64,000 nt of DNA from a virus. This document shows positions 47,079 to 56,506 of the stretch, one piece after another. Below the pieces are notes generated by a model, which was not told the DNA's origin, made no database searches, and saw only the letters and a program-made list of their open reading frames with translations. The stretch covers positions 1 through 64,000 of IMG/VR virus record IMGVR_UViG_3300032177_000008, one strand, 5' to 3'. Numbering within the stretch: position 1 is the stretch's first letter; each line of letters starts with the position of its first letter. Both the position numbers and the translations under genes were made by a program.

Positions 47079-49034
47079 CTATCCTCCTAATTTTTCTGTG
47101 ATACGTGTTGCAGCATCAAGAATTGCAAGATCCCAGAAGAGGGGTTTTTGCTCCTCTGGAATACTGCTTAGAAACTCAATATCTTGGATTGATGCATGTT
47201 TAAAGAGGCGTTTTCCACTCTCAATCGCCTTAGACACATGCTGACTGATTGGCCGACCCATGAGATGTTCAGCGAGTACTCCACCTGAAATCACGTCTGG
47301 ATGGCTAGCCATCAAATTAGTTACAACACCTGGACGCCGTCCTCGCGATTCGCTTGTGTCTTTTTTTATTTTAGCCACTTGTGAAGCCGCATAGATCGCA
47401 GGAATGCCAAAAAAGACTTTTTTGGCGAGTTCCGAATCATATTTTTTAACAGCGCCGGTTTTTATAACCGTGACAGGCCGCGATTGCATTCTAACAATGT
47501 TGCTCTGCCAGTCGTTATTGTAAAGCCCACGGGAACGATCGTCAACACTATATAATCCAGTAGTTGTAGTTCCTGTTAAAGAGTTCAATGCTGCAAGACC
47601 CGTTGCACCTAAAGCAAGGGTGATCAGAGGATGATTCGCCATTATTTTTCCAGCGCCCTGCGCCATAGGTCCAGCATGGTGACCAAAGAGAGCATAAAGA
47701 GCGGCGAGTACTCCTGCCACGTACCCTGGATGAATTGATGGAGGTCTACGGGCGACACTACTAGACATAAGATCTTGAATTGTTTCTGCCTTTTTTATGA
47801 TTTCCGGATCACCGTCATCTAATTTTTTAGCTAAAATAAGAATTCTTTTTATGAGGATAGGGCGAGCAAAGCTCCGTTCGCCAGCAAAAGGTCCGAGCAC
47901 TTCCGCGACAGGATCGCTTACTAAATCAGGTGATAACTCCATTGAGCTCAAAGTTTCTTGGGTCATCTCTGAACCTAATAAGCCTGAAACTTCTTCTTTC
48001 TTAGGCTCAATCCCCATCGCTATCATTGTTGAAAGAAGATGAGCGATAGAAGGAGCGAGCTCTCGCAAACGAGCAATCACTTCTGGTGGAAGCGTAGGGG
48101 AGGTCTCTTGAAGAAGAGCTTTGCTAGGGGGAATCACCCGCTCCAAATGGTCGACAGTCTTGGGCTGAAGAGTAGTCTCGATTCGTTTTGTTATTTCGGC
48201 ACTTTTGCTCACTGCGATTTTTTTTGCAGCTCCAAATTTCTCGCTGGCAATTACTTGTCGTTCTTCTGCTACCTTACTGAGGTAACTTAGATCTGCAATT
48301 TTGCCTGGAGGAAGTTCAGCAAGCTCTGCACTCCCAATGGAACGATAAGGATTCGCCGCCCCAGCTACTTTAGTCCACATATAAGCAGTTTTATCTGCGG
48401 GAATAAGAACTCTACTGATATCAAAAAATCTAGGAATTGTGTTATCGGCACCCACCAATTGGCTGCTCACTGGATCCATCTGATTCATCATATACTTTAA
48501 ATGCTCACAATACTCTGCCCGAGTTTTAGCCTTATTGGCACAGATAGAACAGACATCAAAAGGGACTTTTGCACCCATAGAAAATGTGAGATTGTCTCCG
48601 CGATCAATCGACGTAACTGCATCTGGGTCTAGATTAATATCAATTCCTATAACGAGCTCAACTCGTTTTGATTTGTCATTCCAGACCGCATGAAGAATTT
48701 TTCCTTTTGCTAGTGCTGGGTCAGAGTTCATGTGGTGATTAAAATAGTGGGCATTAGTTAAAAAAGTTTTATATCCGTGGGTATCGCCCTCGTGAGAAAG
48801 AGGTCCTTCTCTGAATCGATCTCCATTAACGTTCTGTCCCCAGAACTCATATGCACCTAACGCGGTCAAAAGGACCTGCACTAAATCCTTTATAGGCTTA
48901 GCTTTTTCGATGTATTCTGCTACTTTTGGATGGTAACTGCCGCCATGCTTACGCAAGTAATTCCGGTCTTCCCGTACAAAGAAGAGTTCGCGCTTGTCGT
49001 CAGTATTTCCGGGGAAGACAATTCGTTTGTCCAA
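47079..49034 (-). CDS. prohead protease with long C-terminal extension
   Basis: 651 aa. Residues about 55-190 look like a prohead serine protease: GAYEFWGQNVNGDRF, then FLTNAHYFNHHMNSDPALAKGKILHAVW (catalytic His region) and DRGDNLTFSMGAKVPFDVCSICANKAKTRAEYCEH (catalytic Ser in FSMG, and an unusual four-Cys/His zinc-like insert). The remaining ~400 residues hold coiled-coil and hydrophobic segments and K-x-A triplets, so it may be fused to a scaffold-like or membrane-anchor part and process itself. Stop TAG next to the next gene's start. Confidence 0.75.
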   Translation of the reverse strand: MDKRIVFPGNTDDKRELFFVREDRNYLRKHGGSYHPKVAEYIEKAKPIKDLVQVLLTALGAYEFWGQNVNGDRFREGPLSHEGDTHGYKTFLTNAHYFNHHMNSDPALAKGKILHAVWNDKSKRVELVIGIDINLDPDAVTSIDRGDNLTFSMGAKVPFDVCSICANKAKTRAEYCEHLKYMMNQMDPVSSQLVGADNTIPRFFDISRVLIPADKTAYMWTKVAGAANPYRSIGSAELAELPPGKIADLSYLSKVAEERQVIASEKFGAAKKIAVSKSAEITKRIETTLQPKTVDHLERVIPPSKALLQETSPTLPPEVIARLRELAPSIAHLLSTMIAMGIEPKKEEVSGLLGSEMTQETLSSMELSPDLVSDPVAEVLGPFAGERSFARPILIKRILILAKKLDDGDPEIIKKAETIQDLMSSSVARRPPSIHPGYVAGVLAALYALFGHHAGPMAQGAGKIMANHPLITLALGATGLAALNSLTGTTTTGLYSVDDRSRGLYNNDWQSNIVRMQSRPVTVIKTGAVKKYDSELAKKVFFGIPAIYAASQVAKIKKDTSESRGRRPGVVTNLMASHPDVISGGVLAEHLMGRPISQHVSKAIESGKRLFKHASIQDIEFLSSIPEEQKPLFWDLAILDAATRITEKLGG

Positions 49035-49037
49035 CGG

Positions 49038-50552
49038 CTAAGTCCCTTTCTTGTGGGACATGGACATCATTGCTTTATTAAACCTCTCTAAACCTTCGTT
49101 ATCTGTTTTAGCGCTTTTTTTTGAATGCCCACCCTCATGATCCGCCGACATGTGCATTGAAAATAAAGACATGGGCTCTTTGAGGCCAGCAATAAATCCG
49201 CCACCTGTTTGTTTATGAATAGATTGAACAATCTGCTGAGTGGAGGCCAACATGTTGGCAGTATTCGGGGCGAGTTGTCCTTGGCTATTAACCACATTTT
49301 CCACAAAAGTTCTCGCGATGATGGGCTTCACAGCAAGTGCCGGAGCAAAACTGCGAAGTGAATCAAAAGCCTCTGAGGCGATTTCTGGGTTTTCTCTAAC
49401 AACATCACTCGTACGTTTAAGACTTGAAAATACATGGTCAGCCTGTTGGCGCATCTGAGCATTTTCACGCTGTTGCATCAGAGAACGAATTGCTTGGACG
49501 CCTACACCTATTGCAAGAGGAATGGTCATTGCCTTTGCATAATCCACCATTTTATTTGCACTAGGCTTCAGAAAGTTACCAACTGTCTGAAGAAGCCCCG
49601 CTTCTTTGCACATCATATGAGTCTCAGCAAGCATCCGCCCTAAGCACTCCTCGCTAACCGATTCTTGTGGTTTCGCCGTCATGGAGGCTGCTCCTTCTTT
49701 TTTTAGACCCATTTCAGATAAAGTTTTTTCAAAGGCTGTTTGGATCCGCGGGTCAACAGATTTGTAATGCGACAGCGTAGCTTCCCAGTCTTTTTTCAGC
49801 GGTTCCATAGAGGCAGCTGTTGCTCTTAAAATTTGATCTTCTGGTTGACCTTGCGCTCGCCATTTTTCTGCTCTTGCTTGTAGCGCAGCTGCGCGTGCTG
49901 TGGGATGGAACGACTCGATTCTGTTCCGGATGTCTTGGTGATCAATATCTATTGGTTTATTAGCCCCAGAACCAAAAAGATCTATCTGAGAAGGAGTCTC
50001 AGAGGATTTCATAGCCCGCTCTGTCAGAACAGGTAGAACTACGCGCATTGCTTGGTCTAAGCCTACCATAGCTTGCGCTTTTGCAGCTGCTCCAGGGAGC
50101 TGTGGTCTAGGTGTACGACTCGTATGATATTCGATTGCAGATAGTCGATGAACATCATCTAGATCAAATCCAGCAGAAAGTCTGGGGGTAATGACTTTAG
50201 AGGCAAGTCCAGGATTAGAGGCAATGGTTGGGGAAATTAGCATTAACTCTGAAAAACGTTGACCAAAGTTTATTGGATTTTTTTTAAACTCGCTTGTTTG
50301 TCCTAGTTGATTATAGCTTTTCATAAGGCCTGATAAGTGAGCCTCATGTTGTTTTTTAGCAGCAAAGTAACCAATTGTTCCACCCACTGCAGTGGAGGCG
50401 AGAATAGGAACTAATGACGGGAGAGTTGCTTTTAAAAAATTCTTTATCCCTTCAGCTGAGGCTGCTTTCTCAAGATAATCCATATCCTCGTTTAAGAAAC
50501 GAATTGTTTCTTCTGTGAAAACAAAGCTATCTTTAAGAAAGTCAGCCCTCAC
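49038..50552 (-). CDS. large internal head protein (hypothetical)
   Basis: 504 aa. A hydrophobic Gly-rich segment near residues 45-68 (LPSLVPILASTAVGGTIGYFAAKK) and another near 345-360 (AMTIPLAIGVGVQAI), joined by helical charged stretches, with KAASAEG and K-E-A/K-x-A sites. Placed upstream of the prohead protease. No enzymatic motif. Possibly an ejection or core protein. Confidence 0.6.
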   Translation of the reverse strand: MRADFLKDSFVFTEETIRFLNEDMDYLEKAASAEGIKNFLKATLPSLVPILASTAVGGTIGYFAAKKQHEAHLSGLMKSYNQLGQTSEFKKNPINFGQRFSELMLISPTIASNPGLASKVITPRLSAGFDLDDVHRLSAIEYHTSRTPRPQLPGAAAKAQAMVGLDQAMRVVLPVLTERAMKSSETPSQIDLFGSGANKPIDIDHQDIRNRIESFHPTARAAALQARAEKWRAQGQPEDQILRATAASMEPLKKDWEATLSHYKSVDPRIQTAFEKTLSEMGLKKEGAASMTAKPQESVSEECLGRMLAETHMMCKEAGLLQTVGNFLKPSANKMVDYAKAMTIPLAIGVGVQAIRSLMQQRENAQMRQQADHVFSSLKRTSDVVRENPEIASEAFDSLRSFAPALAVKPIIARTFVENVVNSQGQLAPNTANMLASTQQIVQSIHKQTGGGFIAGLKEPMSLFSMHMSADHEGGHSKKSAKTDNEGLERFNKAMMSMSHKKGT

Positions 50553-50809
50553 GAAAGACCCCTGCTCGCATCTCGGAGACGGCCTGATAAATCATTTGCT
50601 GTCATGCCGGCACTCCCTACATTGAGAGCTGCATTCAGAGGGCCACCACTTGCTCTCACGATGCCTTTTCCGGCGCCCAATGCAGCTTTCCCACCCATTC
50701 GGGCTGCCCCACCTAAAAGGCCCATTCCAGCTCTACCCGCCATGCCTGCAAGGGCTCCTAAGAAAGCAACTTTCTCTAATCCAGCAATAAATGATTTATT
50801 AGAGCTCAC
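50549..50809 (-). CDS. tagged small hydrophobic protein (SFIAGLEKVA)
   Basis: 86 aa. Residues 6-15 (SFIAGLEKVA) are the shared tag with Leu for Phe. The rest is very rich in Gly/Ala/Met (GALAGMAGRAGMGLLGGAARMGGKAALGAGKG), like a membrane-inserting or packaged glycine-zipper peptide. ATGA overlap with the next gene. Confidence 0.75.
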   Translation of the reverse strand: MSSNKSFIAGLEKVAFLGALAGMAGRAGMGLLGGAARMGGKAALGAGKGIVRASGGPLNAALNVGSAGMTANDLSGRLRDASRGLS

Positions 50810-51668
50810 GGATTTTCTCCTTAATCACAGGAAGGCTACTATCCACAATCTCATACCGGTGGTTGAGATTACTTGCATAATCTTTTTTGTCAAAGATCGT
50901 CTTGATCGTTATATAAAGAGCATGCTCCCCGTTCACAATTCTGGCTGGGGTCTTGTTCGAAATGTACTGCTCTGGCGCCTTGAGGTCAGCTTCTTTCATG
51001 AGGCCCTGACGTTTCAAAACGTGGGATAGCTTTTTGATAAGAGACCTTCCCTGGTCCACATCACCACACCCAGCTAGGAATTCTGCGATCTTTTCCATAG
51101 CTTGTGGGCGATCTTCAAGAGCTTCCTCCATAATCAGAGCGCGAGCTGTCTTTACAAATTGCAATTCTAGATTTTCGAGCTCCGTTGTATTTACAATAAT
51201 TAATCGTTCGATTTCTTCCTTAGCCATCGAAAGTTTTTCAAAACGATTTTGAAGCTGCTTTTTTACTTCTTTTCTTGCGTAAGCAGATTTTTCGATTTCT
51301 TCAGGTATAAAACCGAGTTCCTTGAGAGGATCAAAAGAAGCGAGCTTTGTGGAACGGGGAGCACTTAAATAATCTAGATCAATATCTTCAACTTGGGCTA
51401 CTTTAGTGTGGGTAATTTGTAAATCTTTTAAGATGCTTTTCATATCTGCTAATGGGAAATCATAAGAAGCCGTTTTATCCATCGCATAGAGGCTGGACCA
51501 GACTTTCTTATTTGCTTCAGCAACTACATACTCAATCTGATGAGGATTAAGTCCTTCCTGACTAGCGACCTTCTTAAGAGTTGTGTTAAGAGCTGTTTGG
51601 TTCTTTCCCAAATACTCGTCAGCCGCGATTTTTGCGAAGCTGTTCAAAACTTCTTTATCTCGATACAT
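50799..51668 (-). CDS. head protein with eight K-x-A motifs
   Basis: 289 aa, helical and charged. It opens MYRDKEVLNSFAKIA, a relaxed form of the tag, and contains eight K-[IVTLS]-A triplets (KIAADEY, KVASQEG, KTASYDF, KVAQVED, KLASFDP, KSAYARK, KTARALI, KIAEFLA), many followed by Ser or an acidic residue. This density is the highest in the window. A protein core chopped by the prohead protease is the favoured, unproven view. Confidence 0.65.
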   Translation of the reverse strand: MYRDKEVLNSFAKIAADEYLGKNQTALNTTLKKVASQEGLNPHQIEYVVAEANKKVWSSLYAMDKTASYDFPLADMKSILKDLQITHTKVAQVEDIDLDYLSAPRSTKLASFDPLKELGFIPEEIEKSAYARKEVKKQLQNRFEKLSMAKEEIERLIIVNTTELENLELQFVKTARALIMEEALEDRPQAMEKIAEFLAGCGDVDQGRSLIKKLSHVLKRQGLMKEADLKAPEQYISNKTPARIVNGEHALYITIKTIFDKKDYASNLNHRYEIVDSSLPVIKEKIREL

Positions 51669-51678
51669 ATGGGGTCTC

Positions 51679-52002
51679 CTATTTGTCGCGCTTCTTGCCA
51701 GGCGTAGTCCGTAAGTGCAGCTGCTCTGTCAGGTTGCGCAACTTCTTAGTCTGATATCGCTTGAGGGCTTTTCCAGCAAGAGCACCCGTAGAGGCTCCAC
51801 TTGCAGCACCAAGGGCTGTTCCAATAAGAGCAGCTCTCGATCTACCCCCTTTAGATCCTCTGATCGCGCCAGCAAGGCCACCTAGCGCCCCACCTGCGAC
51901 AGCACCTACAGCAGGATCCTTTTCATGAGCTATATCGTAGTACTCTTCAGGAGTCATCGTTACCAAGGTTGTCGCCACTTTATTCAATCCTGTTAGAAAC
52001 AT
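51679..52002 (-). CDS. tagged small protein (MFLTGLNKVA)
   Basis: 107 aa. MFLTGLNKVATTL fits the tag. A glycine-zipper-like hydrophobic region (GAVAGGALGGLAGAIRGSKGGRSRAALIGTALGAASGASTGALAG) fills residues 32-80, ending in a basic tail. First gene of the leftward virion operon; such Gly-zipper peptides may insert in membranes during DNA entry. Confidence 0.75.
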   Translation of the reverse strand: MFLTGLNKVATTLVTMTPEEYYDIAHEKDPAVGAVAGGALGGLAGAIRGSKGGRSRAALIGTALGAASGASTGALAGKALKRYQTKKLRNLTEQLHLRTTPGKKRDK

Positions 52003-52081
52003 AAGGCTATTTTAGCTCATACAGAATGTCTGGACAATGTTTCAATTTAGTTGTTTGAATGTTCTTGGAGACTCATTGATT

Positions 52082-52501
52082 ATGAAACGTCCCCCTCAGC
52101 AGGTATTTCTTCCATCAAGTTTGCTTGAAAACCCGAATCAACAGCCACTCTTGCAGCTGAGACCTTCTTTCCGCGGAGTGAAGGAAATACCACCAGAATT
52201 AGGTACAGGAGATGTTGCAACTCTCATCTTTGTAAGCTTACTTGATTGCTTCAAACGAGCAGAAAAAGTATGTGAGGGGCTGCTAGGGGACCTGATTTGG
52301 GGGTTTGAGCAGTGCGGCATAGAGCCACGAGCTACTGCTGCAGGACTGACTCGACTCAGGGTGTTAGGATATATCCGCTACACAGATGAGACAGGCTCTA
52401 ACCTCTCCGAAATTAATTTTGATCCCACCAAACTCATCTGGATTCGGTACACCTCCAAATTTTTGAACCTCATTGCTTCCGAAGATCGGCTCATTGTATG
52501 A
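52082..52501 (+). CDS. hypothetical helical protein
   Basis: 139 aa from the ATG at 52082 (GGAGACTCATTGATT). The middle reads like a winged-helix: VATLIFVSLLDCFKRAEKVCEGLLGDLIWGFEQCGIEPRATAAGLTRLRVLGYIRYTDE. It opens a rightward unit with the glycosyltransferases and overlaps the first one by ATGA. DNA-binding is a guess. Confidence 0.6.
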   Translation: MKRPPQQVFLPSSLLENPNQQPLLQLRPSFRGVKEIPPELGTGDVATLIFVSLLDCFKRAEKVCEGLLGDLIWGFEQCGIEPRATAAGLTRLRVLGYIRYTDETGSNLSEINFDPTKLIWIRYTSKFLNLIASEDRLIV

Positions 52502-54486
52502 CTAAAATACTTTACTACTTATCGGGGGCTATTCTCGGTGGGGCAGAAACTCAACTCCTAACTCTTTGCAAACACCTACCCAAAGATCGATACCGACTTA
52601 TTGTTGTCACTAATCACTACCAAGTCACTGATGATTTTTGGGTAGAGCTCGGCAAGTATGCTGATATCGTCTGTTGTAAAAATGTTGGAGAGCTTGCCGA
52701 CGCCATTCACAACTACCGCCCTGATGTGATCCAACATTTTCATAATCCATGGATGTCTCCTGCCATGAGCTTGGCGAAGTATAAAGGGGCTGCAATCGAA
52801 ATTGTTCATGGACGAAAGCATTTTCAAAATGATGTGACCACTACGTCTAAAGAGCATACGACTCACATAGTAGCAGTGAGTGAAGACGCAAAAGAATTCT
52901 TTTTAACGAGTCTTCCAGCTTGGCGTGACCGTGTTTCAGTGATTTCAAACGGAATCGAGACTGAAAGATTTATACCCACCCAAAAGTTAGATCCTAGAGG
53001 GTCACTGACTATTCTCCATGTAGGTAGACTTTGTGAAGGGGACAAACAGTATATTGCAATGATTGACGCCTGTAAGGAATTAAATATGCTATGGTCACTT
53101 TGGATCGTGGGAGCAGGTGTCGGTTTTGACGCGATCTATAATTACGCAGCAGCCCATGCTCCAGGACGAGTTTGTTTCTTCGGACATGCCGAAGATCCAG
53201 AAAAATTTTATCAGGATGCGCATATCTATATCAGTAGATCCACGAGTGAAGGTTTTGGCCTAAGTATCGCGGAAGCTGCCGCGTCTGGTCTCCCAATTAA
53301 TATGTGGGATTGCGGCGGAATTTCGCACAAATTTACACACGATGAAAATGCACTCATTTCAAATAGCACAAAAGATTTTGTGCGAAATCTCCAGGATTTA
53401 GCCTCAGACCCTAAGATCCAAACTAGATTAGGACGGGCTGCACGACAACTGGCCATTCAAGAATTCAGCTCGGTTGCTATGACTGAAAAATACGACCAGC
53501 TCTATCAAAAGTTAATTCTCGACAAAGCGCCAACTATTCAGGCAAAAGTTCACAAAAAATATTTTAATATCATAGGGATCAGTAACCCTAATTACACAGG
53601 CGTCTCCACCGCAGTTAAAAACTGGGTTGGAGAAGATCGATGGATACCTGTGCCCCCTATTGTGAATGATTCTGATCTAAACCAAGCATTTCAGAAAATA
53701 GTTTATCGGTCACCTAGCGTTCTTATTATTGGAGGAGACAGTGGGTATCTTCCTTTAGTCGAAAAGATAAGAAGTTTTTACCCTGCTACCAAGATCGTCT
53801 TTACTTGGCATAGTACTTATACCTTCAACAGTATCGCCCCTCAGGATGGACACTTGCTTGCTAAATGGATCAAATTTCTAAAAAGAGGAAAAATTGATCG
53901 GATAGGTTTTGTCAGGCCCAACCAACATCTTGTGTTAAAAGACCCGCGGGCAGTCTATTTCCCTAATCGTGTTCCACAGCCTACGATGACGAGCAATATG
54001 AAAAGAAGCTCTTCTCCTCATATTGGAATTTTTGGAACAAACTATTCTTGGAAAAATCAACAGAGCATGATCCTAGGGGCATCTCTTCTGAATGACGCTA
54101 AAATTCATGTGAACACTCTACAGGATAGCGTCTTAATCCATTCGCTGGAAATTCCAGTAATCGAAGAAGGATTCAAGTCTCAAGGGGAATTCCAAGGCCT
54201 ACTTTCATCGATGACTTGTAATGTACAAGGCTCCATCACGGAAAGCTTTGGACTAAACTTCTGCGAATCCTATAGGTTAGGGGTGCCATGCGCCACTACA
54301 CCCGGGGTCCGCGTTCTACCCCATGAAACACATACTCTGATTGAGGATCCCGATGATCTTGCTTGTATTCGGGATACGATTCAGAGACTAATCCGTGACC
54401 CTAGGATTGAAGATATCCAGAGACAGCTTAACCAACTTGATGAAGAAAATGAACAGATTATACAGAGTGTATTGGAGGGACTATGA
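52498..54486 (+). CDS. two-domain glycosyltransferase (GT4-type)
   Basis: 662 aa. First module (about 1-345): SGAILGGAETQLLTLCKHLP, IVHGRKHFQND, ILHVGRLCEGDKQYIAMIDACKEL and ISRSTSEGFGLSIAEAAASGLPIN with E-x(7)-E, the GT4 donor-binding signature. Second module (about 350-662): FTWHSTYTF, GIFGTNYSWKNQQSM, and SITESFGLNFCESYRLGVPCATTPG, a second GT-B half set. A double glycosyltransferase may build a disaccharide on a virion or host surface target. Overlaps both neighbours by 4 bp. Confidence 0.85.
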   Translation: MTKILYYLSGAILGGAETQLLTLCKHLPKDRYRLIVVTNHYQVTDDFWVELGKYADIVCCKNVGELADAIHNYRPDVIQHFHNPWMSPAMSLAKYKGAAIEIVHGRKHFQNDVTTTSKEHTTHIVAVSEDAKEFFLTSLPAWRDRVSVISNGIETERFIPTQKLDPRGSLTILHVGRLCEGDKQYIAMIDACKELNMLWSLWIVGAGVGFDAIYNYAAAHAPGRVCFFGHAEDPEKFYQDAHIYISRSTSEGFGLSIAEAAASGLPINMWDCGGISHKFTHDENALISNSTKDFVRNLQDLASDPKIQTRLGRAARQLAIQEFSSVAMTEKYDQLYQKLILDKAPTIQAKVHKKYFNIIGISNPNYTGVSTAVKNWVGEDRWIPVPPIVNDSDLNQAFQKIVYRSPSVLIIGGDSGYLPLVEKIRSFYPATKIVFTWHSTYTFNSIAPQDGHLLAKWIKFLKRGKIDRIGFVRPNQHLVLKDPRAVYFPNRVPQPTMTSNMKRSSSPHIGIFGTNYSWKNQQSMILGASLLNDAKIHVNTLQDSVLIHSLEIPVIEEGFKSQGEFQGLLSSMTCNVQGSITESFGLNFCESYRLGVPCATTPGVRVLPHETHTLIEDPDDLACIRDTIQRLIRDPRIEDIQRQLNQLDEENEQIIQSVLEGL

Positions 54487-55448
54487 AGATCCTCCATCTC
54501 AGTAATACGCCCCTCTCAAATGCCCCAGATAATCTAGTGCGCTGCCTTAATCATTTCGGTCATGAAGCTACTCTTCTTTTAAATAGGAAAGCGAACATCA
54601 ACAAAACACATGTGGGGGGCACACTTTGGCGTGAGCTCCCCTATGGGAAATTAGAGAGTTTAATCACATCAACTGATGTGATTCATTTTCATAATTATGC
54701 TTGGAATCTCGAGCTCTTTCAAACACATCCAGAGTTACTTGAGATCGCTCGGACCAAATCTGCCCTGATTCAGTACCATAGCCCCAGACACTCGACCGAA
54801 AACTTTGAGAACAGCATTGCTGATAAAACCATCAAACATGCAGTTATAGCCCAATACCACACTAGGTTTTATCCAGAATGCGAATTCGTTGTCCCTAATG
54901 TCATTCCTACGTTCGAATCTAAATACCAACCTTTACAGGCTAAGTGGGAAGACGCTTTTCCTACCGTTTCTTACTCTCCTAGTAACATCAACCTCAAAGA
55001 TTGGGATAATAAGGGATATGATATTGTGGATCCTATCCTACGCCGTCTCGAGCGCGAAGGACGGATCAATCGGGACGTAATCATCAATGTCCCTTATGAA
55101 GAATGCCTCCTAAAAAAGCGCTGGGCTTGGATTGGTATTGACGAAGTGTCTACAGGTTCATACCATTTAAGTACCTTAGAGTACTTAGCGATGGGTTGCT
55201 TGACGATTGTTCATCTCGATGAGCCGACTCGAAAGGCAATGGAACGAATTGTAGGATTTGGGGGCATGGCCGCCTTACCTATCATCGACACTACCCCTGA
55301 AGAGTTATACTCAACTCTCAAGTGGGTTCTCGATCAATCTCCAGATTTTATCAGAGGTTACGGGGAGCGTTCTCGTTCTTGGATGGAGACCTATTGGAGT
55401 CCAGCTAAGCATGTAAAACAATTTGAGGAAATATACAATTCTCTATGA
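54483..55448 (+). CDS. glycosyltransferase, GT-B fold
   Basis: 321 aa. MKILHLSNTPLSNAPDNLVRCLNHFGHEATLLLNRK, HFHNYAWNLELF and ALIQYHSP are N-domain elements of GT-B transferases; the C-domain has YHLSTLEYLAMGCLTIVHLDEPTR. The usual E-x(7)-E is reduced, so donor choice may differ. ATGA overlaps with both sides show one operon. Confidence 0.75.
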   Translation: MKILHLSNTPLSNAPDNLVRCLNHFGHEATLLLNRKANINKTHVGGTLWRELPYGKLESLITSTDVIHFHNYAWNLELFQTHPELLEIARTKSALIQYHSPRHSTENFENSIADKTIKHAVIAQYHTRFYPECEFVVPNVIPTFESKYQPLQAKWEDAFPTVSYSPSNINLKDWDNKGYDIVDPILRRLEREGRINRDVIINVPYEECLLKKRWAWIGIDEVSTGSYHLSTLEYLAMGCLTIVHLDEPTRKAMERIVGFGGMAALPIIDTTPEELYSTLKWVLDQSPDFIRGYGERSRSWMETYWSPAKHVKQFEEIYNSL

Positions 55449-55885
55449 CAATTCCAGAACCTTATCTCTTACAGACCTACGGCTCTCATTCGATTTTAAT
55501 CGCTATACTTAATGCTCGAATTTTTTATCAGAAGCCAATTAAGGATTGTCAAGAAGGTGACGAGCAATTTAAACGACTTTCTAAAGAGGGCGGTTGTGAG
55601 AAAGGAGAATGTTTTTTTAAAGGGTTTCTATTTAAATCATGCGAGATTCATGCCGAAAGTATTGGGCTTGATAAAAATGAAATACTAGAGTCCCTTGCTA
55701 GTGGTTTCTGTATCATGCTCACACTTTCTAAAGGGCATTCCTTTCTTGTAGTCAGCCATAAAGATGAAATCTTTGAAACGGTCAACTCGAAAATTTACAG
55801 TGATTGTACAATCGAGTGGCACCCCTGGGAAAGCCTGTCTAACTGCAAAATGGCTTACGAATTAACCCCTATTGAAAAACTGTGA
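55445..55885 (+). CDS. hypothetical protein, inactive papain/C39-like fold possible
   Basis: 146 aa. YLLQTYGSHSILIAILNARIF, ESLASGFCIMLTLSKGHSFLVVSHKDEIFETVNSK and IEWHPWESL recall the order of a bacteriocin-peptidase-like fold (Q-x-x-x-x-C, later H then N/D), but the nucleophile position holds Ser-His, not Cys. Fold assignment is weak. Between glycosyltransferase and methyltransferase-like genes. Confidence 0.55.
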   Translation: MTIPEPYLLQTYGSHSILIAILNARIFYQKPIKDCQEGDEQFKRLSKEGGCEKGECFFKGFLFKSCEIHAESIGLDKNEILESLASGFCIMLTLSKGHSFLVVSHKDEIFETVNSKIYSDCTIEWHPWESLSNCKMAYELTPIEKL

Positions 55886-55897
55886 TAAACTATTTCC

Positions 55898-56422
55898 ATG
55901 ATCGAAGCGATCGTTAAAGCAACTCAGCTAGTCCCACTTACCGCTCCGGCTACGGCGTTCGACGCTCCTATTAAACGACGTGATGTTTTAATTGTGGGTG
56001 GCACTCACCTCATCCCTCTTTCCTCTCTTGTCCCTAAATATGCCGTTCGAGTCAGTATTCTTATCCCTTCTCAGATCCCGGAGCTTGACCGTGAAATAGA
56101 AATGCGGCGTGCTGTCCAGCTTGAGGAAACTACGAGAGGATTTTGCCAAGGTGCTGGGTTCGCCCATGACTTGAGTGGGATCGACACAGATAGTGTCGAT
56201 GTTCTGATTCTAGCCTCCGTCTATCCAGCAGTAAGAGATGACTTCCTTTCACATGCGTGGCGTATTGTCAGAGAATTTGGAAGAGTCGTTGTATTCACTG
56301 CATCAGAAATCCCACTCACCCATCTTGCTACCTTCGGTGTGGCTGCTCCTACCTATTATCCAGTTGAAGGTTTTTACGCTGGAACTATGAGGAAAATCGC
56401 AGCAATTCGAGCGCGAAATTAG
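55898..56422 (+). CDS. methyltransferase-like Rossmann protein, shortened
   Basis: 174 aa. VDVLILASVYPAVRDDFLSHAWRIVREFGRVVVFTAS resembles strands 4-5 of a class I SAM methyltransferase, but the glycine-rich motif I is replaced by DVLIVGGTHLIPLSSLVP. Either a diverged methyltransferase or another Rossmann protein. Last gene of the glycosylation unit; stop TAG. Confidence 0.5.
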   Translation: MIEAIVKATQLVPLTAPATAFDAPIKRRDVLIVGGTHLIPLSSLVPKYAVRVSILIPSQIPELDREIEMRRAVQLEETTRGFCQGAGFAHDLSGIDTDSVDVLILASVYPAVRDDFLSHAWRIVREFGRVVVFTASEIPLTHLATFGVAAPTYYPVEGFYAGTMRKIAAIRARN

Positions 56423-56427
56423 ATTTT

Positions 56428-56466
56428 TCTACAAAGTAAAAATTAGACCTTACTACAAAGTAAAAA
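56428..56466 (+). repeat. short direct repeat CTACAAAGTAAAAAT
   Basis: Two copies of CTACAAAGTAAAAAT, 23 bp apart, just upstream of the polymerase promoter motif. May be regulator half-sites. Confidence 0.6.
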
Positions 56467-56479
56467 TGTGGTTTTTGCT

Positions 56480-56487
56480 GGTATAAG
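56480..56487 (+). promoter_or_regulatory. phage promoter motif GGTATAAG
   Basis: GGTATAAGTTTCATGGGAGG leads to the polymerase ATG at 56507. Confidence 0.65.
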
Positions 56488-56506
56488 TTTCATGGGAGGT
56501 TTACCC

